Positions 6,796-16,747 are shown, counted from the first letter of the stretch. The stretch is DNA of 32,524 nucleotides from Salinarchaeum sp. (GCA_007122875.1 SKSS01000017.1:1-32524); one strand, 5' to 3'. Translations and numbers: made by a program. The notes: generated by a model not told the origin, from the sequence alone.

Positions 6796-9555
6796 GTGCA
6801 CCTTCGAGGCATCGTGACCGGGGTTGGGGAGGTCAGAACCGTCGACACCAGCTATGGACAGCGGGAACTCGCCGAAGTCACCCTCCAACGCGCCAACAGA
6901 TCCGACTCGACCTCCGCGGGGTGGCCGAACGCGGCGGGCGACCACGCAACCGTCACGCTGTGGGGCGACTGGTCGGAGACGGTCGCAGATCTCGAATCGG
7001 GAATGGAACTGTTGCTCGCCGACGTCGAAGAGCGGGAGTACCGGGGCGAAATCGGATACGACACCACCGCCGACTCGTTCGTGGTCGTCGAGCCTGGTCA
7101 CCTCGTCGACGTGACGGACGTTCGATCGTGGGTCCAGTGTCCGCGGATTCACTACCTCTCGGAGCTGACAGGCACGCCTCTCGCCGAGCCAGTCATCGTT
7201 GGGACCGTCGTCCACGAGGTGTTCGGCGACCTCCTCCGCGGGCGAGGGCTCGACGAGAGCGTCGACGAACGGGTCGCCGAGGTCGGTCTCGACCTCGGGT
7301 TGCTCGGGGTGGACGTCGACGCCATCGCGGACACTGTCCGCCAGCACGCGACGGCCATCGAGGGGTGGCTGGCGCAGGGAACGCTCACCGACGAGGACGA
7401 GTGGCGAAGCGAACGCACCCTGATCAGCCCGCGATTCGGGTTGAAGGGACGGGCGGACGCGATCCGCCGGGGAGTTCCGGTCGAACTCAAGACCGGCAAA
7501 AACGTCCGCCGCGAACCACGGTTTCCCGACAAGATTCAGGCCGCCTGCTACGCCCTCTTGCTCCTCGACCGCGATGTCGAGGTCGACACCGGAACGCTAC
7601 TGTATACGAAAAACGCCACGCTCGATCGTATGGACGCCGACGGGGATGTCTCCCCGGCGAAGGACTTCTCGATCGGACGTGGCCTCCTCGAATACGCCCT
7701 TCGGATGCGCAACCGGATCGCCGCCTTCGAGCGCTCGGGTCGTGTCCCGACCGGCCACGAGGCCGACGCCACCTGCGCGTACTGCTTTGAACGCGAACCC
7801 TGCCAGGTCGTCGCCGGGCGACTCGACCAGGAGTCGAAGGCGGGAACCGTCGGCGCGCCGCTCCCGGCCGAAGAGCGGACGTACGTCGAGCGACTCACCG
7901 ACGCCATCGCCGACGAGCGAAGCGCCGTCCACCGGCAGTACGCCCGGCTCTGGAAGCGAACGGCGGCCGAGCGGGCCGACGCCGGCCGCGCGCTGATCGA
8001 CCTCCGCCCGACGGTGACGCGACGGCTCGACGACGGGCGTTGGGAGCTACGGGCCGACCGTCCCGGCGGCGGCAGTACCCGCATTCGGGCCGGGGACATC
8101 GCGCTCGCCAGCGACGGCGATCCGATCGAGGGGAACGCCGAACTCGTCCGCATCGAACGTGTCGCTCCCGACGTGATCGTCACGGCCGACGAACCGGTCG
8201 ACCTCCGACGACTCGATACCTATCCCTCCGAGTTTTCGACCGACCGAATGCTCACGGCCGTCCACGACGCGATTCTCGCGGGCGACCGCGAACAGAAAGA
8301 CGTGCTGTTCGGTCGGCGACCGCCCGCCTTCGACGGGGGGTCAGGATGCTACGTCGCCAACAACGAGGGGCAGAACGCGGCGGTGAACCTCGCGCTGCGC
8401 GCCGAGGACTGTGCGCTGATCCAGGGTCCCCCCGGAACCGGGAAGACGCACACGATCGCCGCGATCGTCCGCGAACTGGCCGCTCGCGGCGACCGGGTGC
8501 TGCTCGCCGCGTTCACCAACCGTGCGGTCGACAACGCGCTCGACGCCGTTCGGGAGGCGTGGAACGCTCCCGCAGACGGCGATTCGGCATTCACCGGTCC
8601 CGACGCGTCGGTCCCGAATCGATCGATCGAGGAGTCGGCGATCCGTCTCGGAACCGAGCGGAGCGTCGATCCGTCGGTTCGAGATCTGTACCTGTCCCGT
8701 ACGGGCGACCCCGAGAAGCTGGCCGCGCGATTCGAGGAGGCCGCCGTCGTGGCGGCGACGACGGCGACGTGTGGTTCCCGAACGATGCGGTCGGGGTCGT
8801 TCGACGTGGCCGTGATCGACGAGGCCGCTCAGCTAACGGAACCGGGAACGCTCGCGGCGGTCGCGCGGGCGGACCGGTTCGTCCTGGTCGGGGATCATCG
8901 ACAGCTTCCGCCGGTCGTCCGGACCGACGGCCCGCTCTCGCAGTCGCTGTTCGAACGCCTGATCGAGGAGCATCCAGAGGCCGGCGTGATGCTCGAACGG
9001 CAGTATCGGATGGCCCAGCGCATTCAGGCGTTTCCGTCCCGCGAGTTCTACGACGGTCGGCTCCGTCCGGCCACGGGAACGGTCGCCACACAGCGTCTCG
9101 CGGATCTCGCCGATGTCGATCTCGATGCCCTCCCACCGGAACTCCGTCGACGGGTAGCGTTTCTCGACTGTGAGGGTGACGACGGGGACCACACCGACCG
9201 GGACGAAGCCGAGCGGGTCGCGGAGGCGGTTACAGCGTACCTCGATGCGGGCGTGAACCCGGCGGACGTTGGGGTGATTGCGCCCTACCGCGCACAGGTG
9301 GGCGAGATCGGTCAGCTGGTTCCCGAGGGGGTGGCGGTGGACACCGTCGATCGGTTCCAGGGCTCAAGCCGGGAGGTCATCCTCGTCTCGTTCGTCGAGA
9401 GCGACGCGGTCGACGGGCCGATCTTCGAGGACTATCGACGGGTGAACGTCGCGCTCACCCGCGCGAAGAAGGCGCTCGTACTGGTTGGAACCGCCGACGC
9501 GCTCCGAACCGACGATCGGTACGCGCGGATGGTCGAGTGGGCGAGCGAGCGGTAG
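6796..9555 (+). CDS. dna2: Dna2-like nuclease-helicase (Cas4/RecB-type nuclease domain + SF1 UPF1-like helicase)
   Basis: N-terminal OB-like region; WVQCPRIHYL...CAYCFEREPC (Fe-S cysteines); PVELKTGK nuclease motif; ALIQGPPGTGKTHTIAAIVREL Walker A; VIDEAAQLTEPG; VDTVDRFQGSSREVILVSFV; NVALTRAKKALVLVG. Likely GTG start at 6796. Confidence 0.85.
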   Translation: MHLRGIVTGVGEVRTVDTSYGQRELAEVTLQRANRSDSTSAGWPNAAGDHATVTLWGDWSETVADLESGMELLLADVEEREYRGEIGYDTTADSFVVVEPGHLVDVTDVRSWVQCPRIHYLSELTGTPLAEPVIVGTVVHEVFGDLLRGRGLDESVDERVAEVGLDLGLLGVDVDAIADTVRQHATAIEGWLAQGTLTDEDEWRSERTLISPRFGLKGRADAIRRGVPVELKTGKNVRREPRFPDKIQAACYALLLLDRDVEVDTGTLLYTKNATLDRMDADGDVSPAKDFSIGRGLLEYALRMRNRIAAFERSGRVPTGHEADATCAYCFEREPCQVVAGRLDQESKAGTVGAPLPAEERTYVERLTDAIADERSAVHRQYARLWKRTAAERADAGRALIDLRPTVTRRLDDGRWELRADRPGGGSTRIRAGDIALASDGDPIEGNAELVRIERVAPDVIVTADEPVDLRRLDTYPSEFSTDRMLTAVHDAILAGDREQKDVLFGRRPPAFDGGSGCYVANNEGQNAAVNLALRAEDCALIQGPPGTGKTHTIAAIVRELAARGDRVLLAAFTNRAVDNALDAVREAWNAPADGDSAFTGPDASVPNRSIEESAIRLGTERSVDPSVRDLYLSRTGDPEKLAARFEEAAVVAATTATCGSRTMRSGSFDVAVIDEAAQLTEPGTLAAVARADRFVLVGDHRQLPPVVRTDGPLSQSLFERLIEEHPEAGVMLERQYRMAQRIQAFPSREFYDGRLRPATGTVATQRLADLADVDLDALPPELRRRVAFLDCEGDDGDHTDRDEAERVAEAVTAYLDAGVNPADVGVIAPYRAQVGEIGQLVPEGVAVDTVDRFQGSSREVILVSFVESDAVDGPIFEDYRRVNVALTRAKKALVLVGTADALRTDDRYARMVEWASER

Positions 9556-9580
9556 GACGCGAGACCGATTCCGCCTGCGT

Positions 9581-10147
9581 TCAGTAGATCACGTACAACA
9601 GCACGTAGATGACGAGTCCGAGCGTGAACGAGAGCAGCCACAGCGCCGCGGCGACGCGCCCGATGCGTGCGTGATTCGTGTGAGCCAGCGCGGAAGCCGG
9701 CCGTGTCGCGGCGAGGAGGACGACGTAAATCAACAGCGGCACGCAGATCACTGCGAGGAGGACGTGAATCGCCAGTGTCGGAACGTAGACGAACGATTCG
9801 ACGGTCGCCGGGCCGGGGAATGGAGCGGGACCGAGGTGGGCGACCCGGTAGAGATAGAGACACAGGAATCCGGCGAACAGGACGAGTGCGGATCCCATCG
9901 CCAGCCGATGGCGCTTGATGTCCCCGGCGCGGATCGCCCGCCACCCGATCGTGATTGCGCCGATGGCGAACACGCTGATGACGGCGTTGGCGTGCGGAAT
10001 CGCAGCGAACAGCGATTCGGACGCGGGCGGTAGGGCGGCCTCGGGGATCGCCCCTAGCGCGGCACCGAACACGAGTGCGAGCGCGACGGCGCTGAGAATC
10101 CCCGAGAGTGGGACGACGTGCGCACGAGCGCGATTTCGAACCTGCAT
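9581..10147 (-). CDS. DUF420-like multi-TM membrane protein
   Basis: MQVRNRARAHVVPLSGILSAVALALVFGAAL...IKRHRLAMGSALVLFAGFLCLYLYRVAHLG...HVLLAVICVPLLIYVVLLA. Confidence 0.8.
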   Translation of the reverse strand: MQVRNRARAHVVPLSGILSAVALALVFGAALGAIPEAALPPASESLFAAIPHANAVISVFAIGAITIGWRAIRAGDIKRHRLAMGSALVLFAGFLCLYLYRVAHLGPAPFPGPATVESFVYVPTLAIHVLLAVICVPLLIYVVLLAATRPASALAHTNHARIGRVAAALWLLSFTLGLVIYVLLYVIY

Positions 10148-10251
10148 AACGGGGATTGGCACCTCCGGGGAATAGGTGTTACCCACGCCTGCTCCTGTGT
10201 GACAGCCACCACCCTATCGACTCGAAACCGAGTTCGTTGAACTGGTTTTTA

Positions 10252-10295
10252 AAACCCAGATATAATGTGGACAGTAGAGAAGAATATCTGGGTTT
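10252..10295. repeat. Perfect 12-bp inverted repeat with 20-nt spacer
   Basis: AAACCCAGATAT (10252-10263) ... ATATCTGGGTTT (10284-10295), in an AT-rich intergenic region. Confidence 0.9.
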
Positions 10296-10368
10296 ATTTG
10301 TACTCTTGACGGTTCATCGGCTTCCGATGAGACAAAGTTTATTACGTCACCGTGCGCGCTCCCCGCGC

Positions 10369-10512
10369 ATGGACTCAATCGGGGCGCTCGAACGGTGCGC
10401 CTACTGTCGGCAGTACGTCCCGATCACCCCACTGGAGCTAGGCGACGACGAGGAGTCCTCGCTTCGGGCACGGGTGGCCGTCTGCGAGACCTGTCTACAC
10501 GACGGCCGGTGA
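10369..10512 (+). CDS. Small CxxC...CxxC zinc-ribbon-like protein
   Basis: MDSIGALERCAYCRQYVPITPLELGDDEESSLRARVAVCETCLHDGR*; two CxxC pairs. Confidence 0.7.
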   Translation: MDSIGALERCAYCRQYVPITPLELGDDEESSLRARVAVCETCLHDGR

Positions 10513-10569
10513 CCGCCACGGACAGCGCGGACGGAAACGCTGATAGCCGTTGCGTCACAGCGTTCGAAC

Positions 10570-11022
10570 ATGATCGATCTGACGGTGACGACGTTGCACC
10601 TCCTGTTCGGCGCGGTCTGGGTCGGTAGCGTCGTCTTCGTGACTATCGCCGTGTTCCCGAGCGCCCGTGACGGCAATCTCGACCCCGACGCGTTCGGGTG
10701 GCTGCTCGACCGCGTGGTGTGGTTCTCCCGGATCAGCGCCGTCGTTTTGCTACTCACCGGCGGCCACCTCGCAGGAACGAGGTACACGGCCGAATCGCTC
10801 ACCGGCACCGCGAGCGGACATCTCGTGTTGACGATGCTCGCGCTCTGGGTAGGACTGATTGCGACCGTCGAAATCGGCGCGTCGAAAGTCCGACGTGGCC
10901 TCGACGAGCGAAAACTCCGCGAACCCGCTCACGTCGGAACGACCTGGTTCCGGGTGGCGTCGGTGCTGGGCGTGCTCGTGCTGGTCGATGCCGCGCTGTT
11001 GAGCGCTGGCGTTCCGGGGTGA
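10570..11022 (+). CDS. CopD-like multi-TM membrane protein
   Basis: MIDLTVTTLHLLFGAVWVGSVVFVTIAVFPSAR...; hydrophobic helices with the H..FGA.WVGS pattern. Confidence 0.65.
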   Translation: MIDLTVTTLHLLFGAVWVGSVVFVTIAVFPSARDGNLDPDAFGWLLDRVVWFSRISAVVLLLTGGHLAGTRYTAESLTGTASGHLVLTMLALWVGLIATVEIGASKVRRGLDERKLREPAHVGTTWFRVASVLGVLVLVDAALLSAGVPG

Positions 11023-11120
11023 CCCCTCCAGGGTTCCAATCGGAACCACAAGGTACGTACCGTTCGGCTGAGTAGCCCCGGCGATGAGTCGGACGAGTAC
11101 CCGTGAGGACGGTTCCACCG

Positions 11121-11564
11121 ATGACTGAGGTCGTCGCGACCCTTCGACGGCAGCTTCGATACCTCGCATCGACCGATCGAATGGGGAAGTTCGTCTCGGT
11201 CGGTGCCATCGGCTTCGTCGTCGACAACGTCGTGCTCGCGCTTTGTTACGGCGTTTTCGGACTCTCGTTGATCGTCGCGAAGCTGATCGCCGCCGAGGCG
11301 GCTATCGCGGTGATGTTCGCGCTCAACGAGCGCTGGACGTTCGCGGCGATGGGCCGGTCGAGCGCCCGCGCTGTCGCCCGGCGGTTCGTGAGTTCGAACA
11401 TCGTCCGTGCGGGGGGCGTACTGGTCGCGACGACCATCCTCGTGGTCCTCTATGAGTTCGCAGGCGTGTGGTATCTCGTCGCGAACGTGATCGGCATCGG
11501 GGTCGGATTCGTCGTGAACTACACGTTCGAGAGCCTCGTGACCTGGCGTGTCCACAGACAGTAG
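11121..11564 (+). CDS. GtrA-like membrane protein
   Basis: FVSVGAIGFVVDNVVLALCYGVFGLSLIVAKLIAAEAAIAVMFALNERWTF...NVIGIGVGFVVNYTFESLVTWR. Confidence 0.88.
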   Translation: MTEVVATLRRQLRYLASTDRMGKFVSVGAIGFVVDNVVLALCYGVFGLSLIVAKLIAAEAAIAVMFALNERWTFAAMGRSSARAVARRFVSSNIVRAGGVLVATTILVVLYEFAGVWYLVANVIGIGVGFVVNYTFESLVTWRVHRQ

Positions 11565-11655
11565 TGTCTCCCCGTGAGGGTCACAGTTGTCGACGATCGA
11601 GAACGACCCGCCATTCGTCGAAAGGATTTTCCGGTTTCGGAAGCGCTCTCAAGCT

Positions 11656-11856
11656 ATGGAGCGCGACGAGACCCTCGAACTCCTCGCTCACTACGCCGTG
11701 TTGATCCTCATCGTTCTCGTAGCCCTGGCCGTCGTCGACGTCGTGGCCCCCGACCTCGGCACCTGGGCTCGGCTTGCGGTCGCAGTGCTGCTCGGAATCC
11801 TCTACGCCCCCGTGACCCGCTTGCTCGGGGTTGCCCCCGCGCGCTGGGGCGGGTGA
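11656..11856 (+). CDS. Small membrane protein
   Basis: MERDETLELLAHYAVLILIVLVALAVVDVVAPDLGTWARLAVAVLLGILYAPVTRLLGVAPARWGG*. Confidence 0.65.
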   Translation: MERDETLELLAHYAVLILIVLVALAVVDVVAPDLGTWARLAVAVLLGILYAPVTRLLGVAPARWGG

Positions 11857-11905
11857 ACCGCCTCGGGGTCGAGACCCGAGGCACTCCGCACGTCCCGCCC
11901 GTGGA

Positions 11906-13804
11906 CTACTCGCCCGCGGCGTTCGTCTCCCGAACGCGCACGCCTTTTCCCGCGAGGTGACGCATCTGGCGACGGGCGAACGACTCTTCGTCGGTCCCCC
12001 TCGTCGCCAGCACGTAGACGAGCGAGCGCCCCTCCGGACGCATCGTCCGCCCCGCTCGTTGGGTTCCCTGCCGACGCGACCCGCCCAACCCCGACGCGAC
12101 GATCGCCACCTCGGTGTCCGGAATATCGATCCCCTCGTCGGCCACCCGTGAGACGACCAGGGCGTCGAGTTCACCACGACGGAGAGCGTCGAATCGGCGT
12201 TCGCGTTCGGGATGGGGCGTCTCCCCGCTGACGAACGGGACGCCGAGTTCGTCGGCCACGTGTGCCCCCTGATCGAGATACTCGACGAACACGAGCGCGG
12301 TCGCGTCCCGGTGCCGGGCGAGCAGCCGCCGGATCTCCTCGACCTTCGCAGGGTTGGTCGCCGCGAGCTGTCGACGCGACCGCCCCACGGCATCGCCGTA
12401 CGCCTCGTGGGCCTCGTCGTCCCATGGAACGTACCTGATCTCGACGGTCGGCTCCGCGACGTGGCCGGCTTCGAACAGCGCCTCCCAGTCGGTGCCGATC
12501 GGCGGCCCGATCAACGCGAACACCTCCTCTTCGCGGCCGTCCTCCCGGACGGGACTCGCCGAGAGACCGAGTCGGTGGCGACCCTGTAACGACGCCGTCC
12601 GACGGTTCACGTCGGCTGGCACGCGGTGGACCTCGTCGTAGACGATCAGCCCCCAGCGGCGATCCTCGAACAGGAGCCGGTGGCGGTCCATCGACGCGAT
12701 CCGATACGTGGCGATCGTCACCGAACGGAGTTCCTTCCGACCGCCATGATAGACGCCCACCTGCTCGTCGACGAGCGAGGTGTTCGTCAGCGCGGCCTCC
12801 CGCCATTGCTCGGCGAGTTCGCGGCCGGGGACGAGAACGAGCGTCTCCCCGCCGATTTCGGCGGCGACCGCGAGCGCCGTGATCGTCTTTCCGCTTCCTG
12901 CTGGCCCAACCAACACACCGGAACCGGACTCAAGAACCCGCTCCACCCAGTCGCGCTGGTACCCCCGGAGGTCCAGCCCGATCGTGAAGTCGAGGGGATC
13001 GCCCTCGTCGAGATCACGTTCGTCCCGGATCGGATAGCCGGCGTCGTAGAGCGTTCGCTTGACCTCCGCAAGCGCCTCCTCGGCGATCCACGCCTCGGTG
13101 TCGGAGATCGGGGCTCGAAGCTGGCTCTCGTCGAGGTGTTCGCGGGCGACGTTGCCCATGAGTTCCGCCCGTTCGGCTTCGAGTACGACGTAGCCGTCCT
13201 CGTGTGTCCGGAGCGTGAACGCGCGCGCTCTGTTCCACTGGTCTTCGATCCACTCCTCCAGTTCCTCGTAGCGGCCGTCAAGTGCCCGGCGAACGGTCGT
13301 CACCAGTTCGTCGAGCGTGCGGTGCGGGGTCGCCCAGATGTCCTCCGGGCGGATCTCGTAGCGTGAAGCCCCCTCTGCCGTCACGTCGAGTAAGCGAGCG
13401 AACGTCGAGAGCCGCGCCCGTGTGTACTGTTCGGGTCGGTCGACCACGACTTCGCGGCGAGCGGGAAAGACGACGACGCGCTCGCGGTCGACCATCGACG
13501 CCCAGTCCGCTGGGTACCACACGACGGGATCCTCGGCGGCGTCGAACTGCTCGACCGCCCCCCGATCGGCCAGTTCACGCAAGGCGTCGTCGGTCGCGGC
13601 CTGGGACCGATCGAGTCGGCGCGCGAGTTCGGCAGCCGTCGTTACCGGCCGGCCGAGCGCCGACAGCGTCTCGTGCAGGCGATCGACGTCGAACGGAACG
13701 GACTCGCTCTCGTCGGCGTCCTGCCGGTCACAGTCGTCAGTTCCGGTCACGGGTGCGGTTCGGGACGGATCGACTAACGGGTTGTGGCTCAGGACCACTG
13801 TCAT
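11906..13804 (-). CDS. XPB/Rad25-like SF2 DNA helicase
   Basis: LRGYQRDWVERVLESGSGVLVGPAGSGKTITALAVAAEIGGETLVLVPGRELAEQWREA; VYDEVHRVPADVNRRTASLQGRHRLGLSASPVREDGREEEVFALIGPPIG; VVSRVADEGIDIPDTEVAIVASGLGGSRRQGTQRAGRTMRPEGRS. Confidence 0.9.
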   Translation of the reverse strand: MTVVLSHNPLVDPSRTAPVTGTDDCDRQDADESESVPFDVDRLHETLSALGRPVTTAAELARRLDRSQAATDDALRELADRGAVEQFDAAEDPVVWYPADWASMVDRERVVVFPARREVVVDRPEQYTRARLSTFARLLDVTAEGASRYEIRPEDIWATPHRTLDELVTTVRRALDGRYEELEEWIEDQWNRARAFTLRTHEDGYVVLEAERAELMGNVAREHLDESQLRAPISDTEAWIAEEALAEVKRTLYDAGYPIRDERDLDEGDPLDFTIGLDLRGYQRDWVERVLESGSGVLVGPAGSGKTITALAVAAEIGGETLVLVPGRELAEQWREAALTNTSLVDEQVGVYHGGRKELRSVTIATYRIASMDRHRLLFEDRRWGLIVYDEVHRVPADVNRRTASLQGRHRLGLSASPVREDGREEEVFALIGPPIGTDWEALFEAGHVAEPTVEIRYVPWDDEAHEAYGDAVGRSRRQLAATNPAKVEEIRRLLARHRDATALVFVEYLDQGAHVADELGVPFVSGETPHPERERRFDALRRGELDALVVSRVADEGIDIPDTEVAIVASGLGGSRRQGTQRAGRTMRPEGRSLVYVLATRGTDEESFARRQMRHLAGKGVRVRETNAAGE

Positions 13805-13903
13805 AAAAAGTACCTTTGTGAACGATACGGAATTCACACAGGTCAAAACTATTGCCGTCAGGCGGTCCTACTAGTCACCAATTTCAAAGAAGGTAAACTA
13901 TCT

Positions 13904-14233
13904 GGCGAAAATGCACGACGCGGAATTTGTTATGAACTTATCGGGGATTTCCGGCTCGTAGGTGACCTGGGACGGCATAATGCGGCCTACAACCGTGCGG
14001 CTGAATACTACGAAACCATAGCCCCAGAGCGACATCACAACTGGCAGGGTGAACCAGAATTTACGATCCCAATTATACAGTTTCTTGATATAGCCGAAGC
14101 GGTCAATATCGATTTCGATACCGAGGACTATGTTGCTATCAGTATTCACTCACTCTCTCATCGAATCGATGCTAAACGTGAATGGTATCCTGAAATCGTG
14201 CAGCGTCTTCTTGAACGAGGGGGCTGGGAGTGA
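13904..14233 (+). pseudogene. Apparently 5'-truncated relative of the neighbouring TPR-like protein
   Basis: ENARRGICYELIGDFRLVGDLGRHNAAYNRAAEYYETI...FLDIAEAVNIDFDTEDYVAISIHSLSHRIDAKREW aligns by eye with the C-terminal half of the 14306-14857 product; no credible start, and the ORF extends into the upstream helicase start region. Confidence 0.45.
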
Positions 14234-14305
14234 ATAACTAATACAGATTCATGTCGACGGAAAGTGTTATTAGTTCATCCGTAGTTCATTATCCGAGAGA
14301 ATTCC

Positions 14306-14857
14306 ATGAGTGACTTCGGAACGGCGTTCGAACACGAACGAGCGGGCGAGTACCGACAAGCAGCCGCCTACTACGCGACTGCTGGATTCAAAAAACTCGT
14401 CGAAGAGGAGTTCGAACCGACCAGACGCTCACGGATCGGGGCCGCAATTATCTTACGTTCTATCAGTTGTGACGTGCGAGCAGATGTTGACAATCGACCT
14501 CTGGGCCTCAAAGGGCTTGTGGAGTATCTCGCCCGATCTGTACAGGATGAGACTGACGACGAGGTCTTATCAGCGTTAATGGATGAGTGGATCGGTGATC
14601 TCTACGTTATGCTCGATGAGCCTGAAGCCGCACGGAGTCACTACCGATCGGCACGAGAAGTCTACGAGCACGTCCGTGAGAGCGAGAAATGGATTAGTAA
14701 ATTTACTGGATGGGGGTCTGAGGAAGAGTTCGATTATGCATATTACGCCTTTGTCAAGTTCATAACTGCACATGACTATGAGTGGGACAGAGATTACAAC
14801 TATGAATTTGTCGAGCGAATCGACGCGAAGCTGGCATTCGTCGAACAACATTGCTAA
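14306..14857 (+). CDS. TPR-like helical protein of unknown function
   Basis: MSDFGTAFEHERAGEYRQAAAYYATAGFKKLVEEEFEPTRRSRIGAAIILRSISCDVRADVDNRPLGLKGLVEYL...DEPEAARSHYRSAREVYEHV. Confidence 0.75.
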   Translation: MSDFGTAFEHERAGEYRQAAAYYATAGFKKLVEEEFEPTRRSRIGAAIILRSISCDVRADVDNRPLGLKGLVEYLARSVQDETDDEVLSALMDEWIGDLYVMLDEPEAARSHYRSAREVYEHVRESEKWISKFTGWGSEEEFDYAYYAFVKFITAHDYEWDRDYNYEFVERIDAKLAFVEQHC

Positions 14858-15247
14858 CTAGTATATAACATGGTACGCGATCTCCGTCAGTTCCGCTCAA
14901 CTGGCCCGGATTCACCCATTACTGTCCCGCTACTCGCACCCGCGACCGATACAGCTGGTATCCAGTGACGGCTGATAGCCACCCGTTTCCACCACATAGT
15001 GGTCACCTTCGGACCACCGACGGATACCTAGTGACCACATAGCAAAGGACGTCTCCCCCGTCGACCCATCCGGAGGGCGACCGTGGCCCGGCCACGACGG
15101 AGCCATCGGTGACCGGCGCTCCGCGACGGACGCCCTCCCGCCGCCCCGATTTTTTGTCCCGCTGGCGCGTTCGGTACTCGATTCGATCGCGGACACCGAC
15201 GAGGGGTTCCCGTGGCTATATCCTCCTCACCCGCGAGAGCGCTCACC

Positions 15248-16747
15248 ATGACCGACGACACCGATGCTCGATCGAGCGACCCGGCGGAAAACGAAGCGTT
15301 TCGGATCGGCGTCTCCCGGTTCTCGATGGAGACGTGTACGTTCTGTCCCCGGCCGACCGGAATCGAGGAGTGGGAATACTACGGCCCACCGTTTCGTGGC
15401 GAGGAGGTGCTCGAATCGAGCGCGTACATTCGGGGGTTCGTCCGTCGAACGCGAGAGGTTGCCGACTCCGACCTCGTCGGGCTGTACACGCCCAACCGCC
15501 CCGTCGGCGGCTCGTCGGGGAGCTGGGTCACCGAGGAGGCGTTCGAGAAGTACTCCTCCGACATCGCCGAGGACGCAGCCGGGAGCGACCTCGACGCGGT
15601 GTACCTCTCACTGCACGGTGCGATGGCGGTCGACGGCGTCCCACGACCGGAAGCCGAAACGGTCCGGCGGGTCCGGGAGGCCGTCGGCGATCGGCCGATC
15701 TACGTCACCCTCGATCTTCACGCAAACGTCGACGGCGAGCTTTCCGACGCTGCGGACGCGGTGTTCATCGTCAAACGGTACCCACACTACGACTCCGCAT
15801 ATCAGGGCGAACGGGCCGCTCGCGTCCTCCACCGGCAGCTTCGAGGAACGTACGACCCGACGATGGCCACCCGGAAGCCGCCGGTCATCACCCCGAGCGT
15901 GTTCCAGGGGACGGCCGAGTCGCCGGCGATGGAGATCATGGAACGCGCCCGACGCTGGGAGGATCGGGAGGAGGATGTCTTCGTCTCCGTCGCGTTCGGC
16001 TTCGCGTACGCCGATGTCCCGAACGCGGGTGCGACCGTGATGGTCGTCACGAACGACGATCAGGAGTTGGCGGACGAGATCGCCGACGACATGGAGGCGT
16101 ACATCTGGCGCGTCCGCGAGGCGTTCGCCGGGAAGGAACTTCCCGAAACCGAAGAAGGGGTTTCCCGGGCGATCGAGGCCGCGAACGCGGGAGACACACC
16201 CGTGATCCTCGCCGATCACGCCGATCGGACCGGCAACTCGACGCACGTCCTCGCCGAACTGCTCCGTCAGGGCGCGAGCGACTTCGCGGTCGCCACGATC
16301 AGCGACGAGCGAGCGGTCTCCGAACTCGCCGACCGGGCGGCCGTTGGCGATCACGTCACGATCGAGGTTGGCGGCTACGAGGACGAGTACGCGGGTGATC
16401 CCGTCGAGATCGACGGCGAGGTGGAGTATCTCGACAGGTACGACGGCGGCTACCAGTCGTTCGAGACGGTGGCCGTGGTGCGCATCGGCGAGAACGAGCG
16501 CGTGATCCTCACACCGGGGCTCAATCAGGTGACCGCCCCCGACATCTTCGACGACCTCGGGATCGACTTCGACGACCTCGACATTGTGGCGATCAAGAGC
16601 CGGGTCCACTTCCGACGCGGCTTCGTCGAACCGGGGATTGCGGGCGAGGTCGTGAAAGTCGACGCGCCGGGACTCGGGCCGGCGGACTTGACGACCCTCC
16701 CGTATGAGAACGTCCCTGATGATCTCTACCCGTTGACCGAGCGGTAG
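15248..16747 (+). CDS. M81 family metallopeptidase (MlrC-like)
   Basis: RIGVSRFSMETCTFCPRPTGIEEW...DAVYLSLHGAMAVDGVPRPEAETVRRVREAVGDRPIYVTLDLHANV...PVILADHADRTGNSTHVLAELLRQG. Confidence 0.9.
   Translation: MTDDTDARSSDPAENEAFRIGVSRFSMETCTFCPRPTGIEEWEYYGPPFRGEEVLESSAYIRGFVRRTREVADSDLVGLYTPNRPVGGSSGSWVTEEAFEKYSSDIAEDAAGSDLDAVYLSLHGAMAVDGVPRPEAETVRRVREAVGDRPIYVTLDLHANVDGELSDAADAVFIVKRYPHYDSAYQGERAARVLHRQLRGTYDPTMATRKPPVITPSVFQGTAESPAMEIMERARRWEDREEDVFVSVAFGFAYADVPNAGATVMVVTNDDQELADEIADDMEAYIWRVREAFAGKELPETEEGVSRAIEAANAGDTPVILADHADRTGNSTHVLAELLRQGASDFAVATISDERAVSELADRAAVGDHVTIEVGGYEDEYAGDPVEIDGEVEYLDRYDGGYQSFETVAVVRIGENERVILTPGLNQVTAPDIFDDLGIDFDDLDIVAIKSRVHFRRGFVEPGIAGEVVKVDAPGLGPADLTTLPYENVPDDLYPLTER

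Noticed and set aside
7122-7807. Cas4-like Fe-S nuclease motifs as a sign of a CRISPR locus
   Set aside because: The motifs belong to the nuclease domain of the Dna2-like helicase fusion; no cas neighbours.
7548-8183. 211-aa Ser/Arg-rich - ORF
   Set aside because: Antisense shadow of the dna2 gene with no recognisable domain.
8040-9173. 377-aa + frame-shifted ORF inside dna2
   Set aside because: Composition is RRR/GRR-rich shadow frame; the helicase motifs are in the 6796-9555 frame.
14985-15055. Short repeats around ACCACATAG/GTGGTCAC
   Set aside because: Mixed short direct and inverted matches (8-9 bp) with no consistent architecture; likely chance or degenerate sequence.
15109-16398. 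429-aa + ORF (and 15608..16918 - strand 436 aa) overlapping the M81 peptidase
   Set aside because: Arg-rich low-complexity or antisense translations; the 15248-16747 frame carries clear MlrC motifs.
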